From NCBI RefSeq assembly GCF_014204915.1, contig NZ_JACHMH010000001.1:6039501-6103500 (forward strand): a DNA stretch of 64,000 nt. Direction: 5' to 3'. The notes under the pieces were generated by a model. It was not told where the DNA came from. It did not search any database and saw nothing but the letters and a program-made list of their open reading frames with translations. This document shows positions 60,404-64,000 of this stretch, one piece after another (position 1 is the stretch's first letter; each line of letters starts with the position of its first letter). The translations under genes were made by a program, and so were the position numbers. This DNA comes from Crossiella cryophila. Lineage in GTDB: Bacteria > Actinomycetota > Actinomycetes > Mycobacteriales > Pseudonocardiaceae.

Positions 60404-61039
60404 ATGACTGGGGACCTGTTCGCCGACGCCATCCGCTCACCCGAGCAACTACGCTCGCTCTACGAGGCGCCCTCGCCGCTGGCCGCACGCAAGCAGATCA
60501 GCGAGATCGACGAGATGGCCCGCCGGTTCATCGCCTGCTCCCCGCTGGTGTTCATCTCCAGCACCAGCGCGGCGGGTGACTGCGATGTCACCCCGCGCGG
60601 CGGCCCGGCCGGATTCGTCACCGTGCTCGACGACAAGCACCTGGTCATCCCGGACGCCACCGGCAACAAGCGCCTGGACACCTGGCACAACGTGCTGGAG
60701 ACCGGGCGGGCCGGACTGCTCTTCCTCATCCCCGGCCGCGGGCAGACCCTGCGGATCAACGGCGCCGCCTGCGTCAGCGCCCGCCCGGAACTCCTGGACT
60801 CCCTCACCGCCGTGGGCAAGGCCCCGCGCAGCGCGCTGGTGCTGCGTGCCGAGGAGGTCTACGCGCACTGCCCCAAGGCGTTCGTGCGCTCCAAGACCTG
60901 GCAGCCGGAGAGCTGGCTGGACCCCAGTGCCCAGCCCAGCCCGGCCGAACTGACCCACGCGCACCTGCGCTCACCCGAGATCACCATCGCGATGGTCGAG
61001 CAGAGCCAGCGGGACAGCCTGCTCTACCGCTTGGAATGA
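60404..61039 (+). CDS. PPOX-type FMN-binding flavoprotein (MSMEG_1061-like)
   Basis: 211 residues from ATG. Split-barrel FMN-binding fold: ISEIDEMARRFIACSPLVFISS, DCDVTPRGGPAGFVTVLDD, LVIPDATGNKRLDTWHNVLE and GRGQTLRINGAACVS. Family members bind FMN and may be oxidoreductases or stress proteins. It is divergent from the P450 gene, and its 3' end overlaps that of a tiny convergent TetR-type gene by 16 bp. Confidence 0.9.
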   Translation: MTGDLFADAIRSPEQLRSLYEAPSPLAARKQISEIDEMARRFIACSPLVFISSTSAAGDCDVTPRGGPAGFVTVLDDKHLVIPDATGNKRLDTWHNVLETGRAGLLFLIPGRGQTLRINGAACVSARPELLDSLTAVGKAPRSALVLRAEEVYAHCPKAFVRSKTWQPESWLDPSAQPSPAELTHAHLRSPEITIAMVEQSQRDSLLYRLE

Positions 61040-61263
61040 TCGTCGGGTAACCGGGTGCGCACCAGTTCCACCAGTTCCTCCTTGTCCTTGATGTGGCGGT
61101 ACAGGGCCATCGGGGAGCAACGCATCCGCTCGGCGACCCGGCGCATGCTCACCCCCGCGAGCCCCTCCTCCGTGGCAATGGCCACCGCGGCGGCGACCAC
61201 CGCCTCCCGTGTCAACCTGGCCGGGCGACCCGGCCGGCGTGGTTGCTGGCCCCCAGGCGTCAT
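61024..61263 (-). CDS. TetR-type DNA-binding domain only (truncated regulator)
   Basis: 79 residues from ATG at 61263. The TetR helix-turn-helix is intact (LTREAVVAAAVAIATEEGLAG, then VSMRRVAERMRCSPMALYRHIKDKEELVELV), but the protein stops about where the ligand-binding domain of a ~200-residue TetR protein should begin. The stop lies inside the convergent flavoprotein gene's end. It may be a truncated pseudogene or a working domain-only regulator. Divergent from an SDR gene, the arrangement of a normal TetR target. Confidence 0.7.
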   Translation of the reverse strand: MTPGGQQPRRPGRPARLTREAVVAAAVAIATEEGLAGVSMRRVAERMRCSPMALYRHIKDKEELVELVRTRLPDDHSKR

Positions 61264-61380
61264 CACATGAGTGTGCCTGAGACAAGCCAGTCCCAAACTA
61301 CGCAAAACGTGCACCAGCAGAACCGTTGTGTTTCGGTCTTGACACCAGGCGCCCACCAGCGCAACCGATTGGAGCAGCCC

Positions 61381-62127
61381 ATGCCACCCGTCACCGTGAT
61401 CACCGGCGGCAGTCGCGGCATCGGGGCGGCCACCGCCCGCCGCCTCAGCGCCGACGGCCACCGGGTCGCCATCAGCTACGTCCAGGCAGGCGGACCAGCC
61501 GAGGAACTGGCCAGGGAGATCGTCGGCGCGGGCGGCCGGTGCGTGGCGGTGCGCGCCGACACCACCATGCAGGCCGACGTGGACCGGCTCTTCGACCTGG
61601 CCGGGCAGGAACTGGGCGTGGTCACCGGGCTGGTCAACAACGCCGGCATCACCGGACCGCTGGGCAGGCTGGCCGACCTGTCCGGGGACACCCTGCGCCG
61701 GGTGGTGGAGGTCAACGTGGTCGGCTACCTGCTCTGCGCCCAGCGCGCCGCCCGCCAGATGGCCACCTCCGCCGGCGGTGCGGGCGGGGCGATCGTGAAC
61801 ATCTCCTCGGCCGCGGCCACCCTGGGCAGCCCCAACGAGTACGTGCACTACGCCGCGTCCAAGGGCGCGGTGGACTCGATGACGGTGGGCCTGGCCAAGG
61901 AACTCGCGCCCGAGGGCATCCGGGTCAACGCGGTCGCCCCCGGCATCATCCAGACCGAGATCCACGCCGCCATGGGCGATCCGGACCGCCCGCAACGCCT
62001 GGCCGGGCGCATCCCGGCCGGACGGCCCGGCGAACCGGCCGAGATCGCGGCGGCCATCGCCTGGCTGCTGGGCCCGGACTCCTCCTTCACCACCGGTGCG
62101 GTGGTCCGGGTGGCGGGCGGCCTCTAG
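61381..62127 (+). CDS. SDR family oxidoreductase (FabG-like)
   Basis: 248 residues from ATG. VTVITGGSRGIGAATA (TGxxxGxG), LVNNAGITGP, catalytic IVNISSAAAT (Ser) and YVHYAASKGAVDSM (YxxxK), C-terminal TGAVVRVAGGL. Full-length classical SDR using NAD(P)H; substrate unknown. Divergent from the TetR-domain gene, whose product may control it. The 118-bp gap contains GTGTTTCGGTCTTGACAC, which could be an operator or -35 element. Confidence 0.93.
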   Translation: MPPVTVITGGSRGIGAATARRLSADGHRVAISYVQAGGPAEELAREIVGAGGRCVAVRADTTMQADVDRLFDLAGQELGVVTGLVNNAGITGPLGRLADLSGDTLRRVVEVNVVGYLLCAQRAARQMATSAGGAGGAIVNISSAAATLGSPNEYVHYAASKGAVDSMTVGLAKELAPEGIRVNAVAPGIIQTEIHAAMGDPDRPQRLAGRIPAGRPGEPAEIAAAIAWLLGPDSSFTTGAVVRVAGGL

Positions 62128-62199
62128 CCGGTCAGCGGGCTGTGCCCGCGTTGTGTTCGCGGTAAGCGCGACGTCAGAACTGCCGCCTACGCTGCCGCC

Positions 62200-62550
62200 A
62201 TGACCTACCTGAGCAGCGCGAACGCCGCCGAGCGCACGCTGACGCTCGCCGCGGGCCCGGAACGGCCGAAGCTGACCTACCACACCGATGGTGACCGCCT
62301 GGTCGTCTTCGCTGCCGTCGGTGGGGCGCCACAGCACCCCAACTGGTTCCACGAGGTCCTCACCCACCCGGAGGTCACCGTCGAACTCGACGGCGAGACC
62401 TTCCCCGCCGTCGCCGCGGTCACCACCGGCCCCGAGCGGTACCGGATCTGGTCCACCGCGGTCCGCCGCACCCCCGCCCTGGCGGAGTACCAGGTCAGGG
62501 CCGGGGCGCGGACGATCCCAGTGATCACGTTGCGCCGCCGGGAAGTCTGA
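62200..62550 (+). CDS. Short deazaflavin-type nitroreductase-family protein
   Basis: 116 residues. The second half matches the Ddn-like split barrel (HPNWFHEVLTHPEVTVELDG, TIPVITLRRREV), but the usual TTTGxKSGxxR strand before it is changed to LTYHTDGDRLVVFAAVGG, so it is shorter than the family norm (about 130-150). F420 binding is uncertain. A paralogue with the complete motif is encoded at 31205-31615. Probably monocistronic. Confidence 0.72.
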   Translation: MTYLSSANAAERTLTLAAGPERPKLTYHTDGDRLVVFAAVGGAPQHPNWFHEVLTHPEVTVELDGETFPAVAAVTTGPERYRIWSTAVRRTPALAEYQVRAGARTIPVITLRRREV

Positions 62551-62587
62551 AGACGAGGGTGTCGGTGCGGGCTGGCAAGATCGCCGT

Positions 62588-64000
62588 GTGCGCTTCTACG
62601 CTGACCTGCACATCCACTCCAAGTACTCCCGCGCCTGCAGCCGCGACTGCGACCTGGAACACCTGACCTGGTGGGCCAGGCGCAAGGGCATCGCCCTGGT
62701 CGGCACCGGGGACTTCACCCACCCCGCGTGGTACGCGCACCTGGCCGAGACCCTGGAGCCGGCCGAACCCGGGCTGTACCGGCTCAAACCCGACCTCGAC
62801 CGCGATATCAACCGGACCCTGCCCACCAGCTGCGCGGGCACCGATGTGCGGTTCATGCTCTCAGTGGAGATCTCCACCATCTACAAGCGCGGTGACAAGA
62901 CCCGCAAGGTCCACCACCTCATCTACATGCCCGACCTGGAAGCCGCCGCCCGGTTCAACCAGCGCCTTGGCAAGATCGGCAACCTCGGCTCGGACGGCCG
63001 CCCCATCCTCGGCCTGGACTCCCGCGACCTCCTGGAGATCACCCTGGAGGCCAGCCCGGACGCCTACCTGGTGCCCGCCCACGTGTGGACGCCGTGGTTC
63101 GCGGTGCTGGGCTCCAAATCCGGCTTCGACGCCATCGAGGACTGCTACCTCGACCTGGCCCAGCACATCTTCGCCGTGGAGACCGGCCTGTCCAGCGACC
63201 CGGAGATGAACTGGCAGGTCTCCGGCCTGGACAAGTACCGCCTGGTCAGCAACAGCGACGCGCACTCCCCGCCGATGCTGGGCCGGGAGGCCACCGTCTT
63301 CGACACCGACCTGGACTACTACGCGCTGCGCCGGGCCCTGGAGACCGGCGAGGGCTTCGCAGGCACCGCGGAGTTCTTCCCCGAGGAGGGCAAGTACCAC
63401 CTCGACGGGCACCGCAAATGCGATGTCCGCTTCGACCCGGCGCAGACCCGCGCGCACGACGGCCGCTGCCCGGAGTGCAAAAAGCCGCTCACCGTCGGCG
63501 TGCTCAGCCGGATCACCGACCTGGCCGACCGGCCACTGGGTTTCCGGCCGCAGGGCGCGGCCGGGTTCCGCAACCTGGTGCCGCTGCCGGAGATCATGAG
63601 CGAGATCGTCGGGGTCGGACCGAAGTCGAAGAAGGTGCAGACCGAGCTGAACGCGCTGACCACCGCGCTGGGCCCGGAACTGGCCATCCTGGACGAGGTG
63701 CCGCTGCACCTGATCGCCGAACAGCACGAGCTGCTGGGTGAGGCGATCGGCCGGTTGCGGCAGGGCAAGGTCTTCCGCGACTCCGGTTTCGACGGCGAGT
63801 ACGGCGTGATCCGGATGTTCGAGCCGGGTGAGCTGCGCCGCCGCGCCGAGGCCAACACCTTCGCCCTGTTCGAGGACTCCCTCTTCGCCGCCGAACCCAC
63901 CGCACCCGCCCGCCGCGCCGATCCGGAACCGGACCTGTTCGCCGACCCGGAACCCCAGCCCGAGCCCGCCGCGCCGATCGAGCCCGCCGACCTCGCCCCC
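62588..64000 (+). CDS. PHP-domain EndoQ-like nuclease, N-terminal part
   Basis: 471 codons from GTG at 62588; open through the right window edge. PHP metal-site motifs: YADLHIHSKYSRACS, GTGDFTHPAW, SVEIST, PAHVWTPWF and VSNSDAHSPPML. A zinc-finger region follows (HRKCDV, then GRCPECKKPLTVGV), as in endonuclease Q, which nicks DNA beside deaminated bases. From about residue 435 an acidic Pro-rich linker begins (PEPDLFADPEP). Actinobacterial relatives often continue into a UvrD-type helicase; that part, if present, is beyond the window. Confidence 0.85.
   Translation, partial: MRFYADLHIHSKYSRACSRDCDLEHLTWWARRKGIALVGTGDFTHPAWYAHLAETLEPAEPGLYRLKPDLDRDINRTLPTSCAGTDVRFMLSVEISTIYKRGDKTRKVHHLIYMPDLEAAARFNQRLGKIGNLGSDGRPILGLDSRDLLEITLEASPDAYLVPAHVWTPWFAVLGSKSGFDAIEDCYLDLAQHIFAVETGLSSDPEMNWQVSGLDKYRLVSNSDAHSPPMLGREATVFDTDLDYYALRRALETGEGFAGTAEFFPEEGKYHLDGHRKCDVRFDPAQTRAHDGRCPECKKPLTVGVLSRITDLADRPLGFRPQGAAGFRNLVPLPEIMSEIVGVGPKSKKVQTELNALTTALGPELAILDEVPLHLIAEQHELLGEAIGRLRQGKVFRDSGFDGEYGVIRMFEPGELRRRAEANTFALFEDSLFAAEPTAPARRADPEPDLFADPEPQPEPAAPIEPADLAP

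Overview
High-GC actinomycete chromosome, probably a Pseudonocardiaceae member (Crossiella/Saccharothrix/Amycolatopsis-like). This is inferred from strong G/C bias at third codon positions, frequent GTG starts, ATGA/GTGA gene overlaps, a mycothiol ligase (mshC), a SARP regulator with an NB-ARC domain, ECF41-type sigma factor, sucrase-ferredoxin-like and CU044_5270-type proteins. No rRNA, tRNA, CRISPR array, phage gene or intact insertion sequence was seen.

Layout. 0-0.4 kb: 3' end of an SCO1664-type gene. 0.4-1.5 kb: gene-free island 1. 1.5-5.1 kb: a HEAT-like DUF6493 protein convergent with a SWIM zinc-finger protein. 5.1-8.3 kb: ArsR regulator with AHSA1 protein, a winged-helix (AlkZ-like) protein, two overlapping tiny cysteine-rich genes and a NodB deacetylase. 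8.3-13.1 kb: a MoxR-type ATPase and a VWA protein, separated by a VanX-type dipeptidase and a small secreted four-cysteine protein. 13.1-13.6 kb: two large adjacent inverted repeats. 13.6-18.8 kb: ABC-F protein, patatin, MFS transporter, mshC. 18.8-26.8 kb: SARP/NB-ARC/TPR regulator, two alpha/beta hydrolases, a Sufu-like protein, a collapsed pseudogene made of three gene remnants, and a protein-glutamine methyltransferase. 26.8-35.2 kb: PhoD phosphatase, hydrolases, HTH regulators, F420-type oxidoreductase, GNAT, ECF sigma factor with its partner. 35.2-36.5 kb: island 2. 36.5-41.9 kb: methyltransferase with a low-complexity insertion, TetR, SDR, MFS, PAC2, HAD. 42-50.9 kb: GNAT, unknown proteins, sigma-J/VOC pair, orphan histidine kinase, DUF4132 protein with a ubiquitin-like diglycine partner. 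51-56.9 kb: ABC transporter/two-component operon, ECF sigma factor, sucrase-ferredoxin. 56.9-58.3 kb: island 3. 58.3-64 kb: crotonase-P450 pair, PPOX flavoprotein, stand-alone TetR DNA-binding domain, SDR, small deazaflavin-type protein and the start of a PHP/EndoQ-like nuclease cut by the window end.

Strongest unexplained signals: (1) a ~90-bp repeat present once in each of the three gene-free islands, carrying hairpins and a conserved translated core; (2) the paired long inverted repeats at 13.1-13.45 kb; (3) a MoaD/ubiquitin-like protein ending in Gly-Gly, one base upstream of a DUF4132 gene; (4) a histidine kinase with an extra C-terminal membrane helix and extracytoplasmic domain, whose domain recurs as a separate gene on the other side of the response regulator. 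SCO1664, mshC, PAC2 and HAD genes, which I remember as neighbours in other actinomycetes, are here spread over 41 kb, so much of the window may be accessory DNA inserted in a core block.
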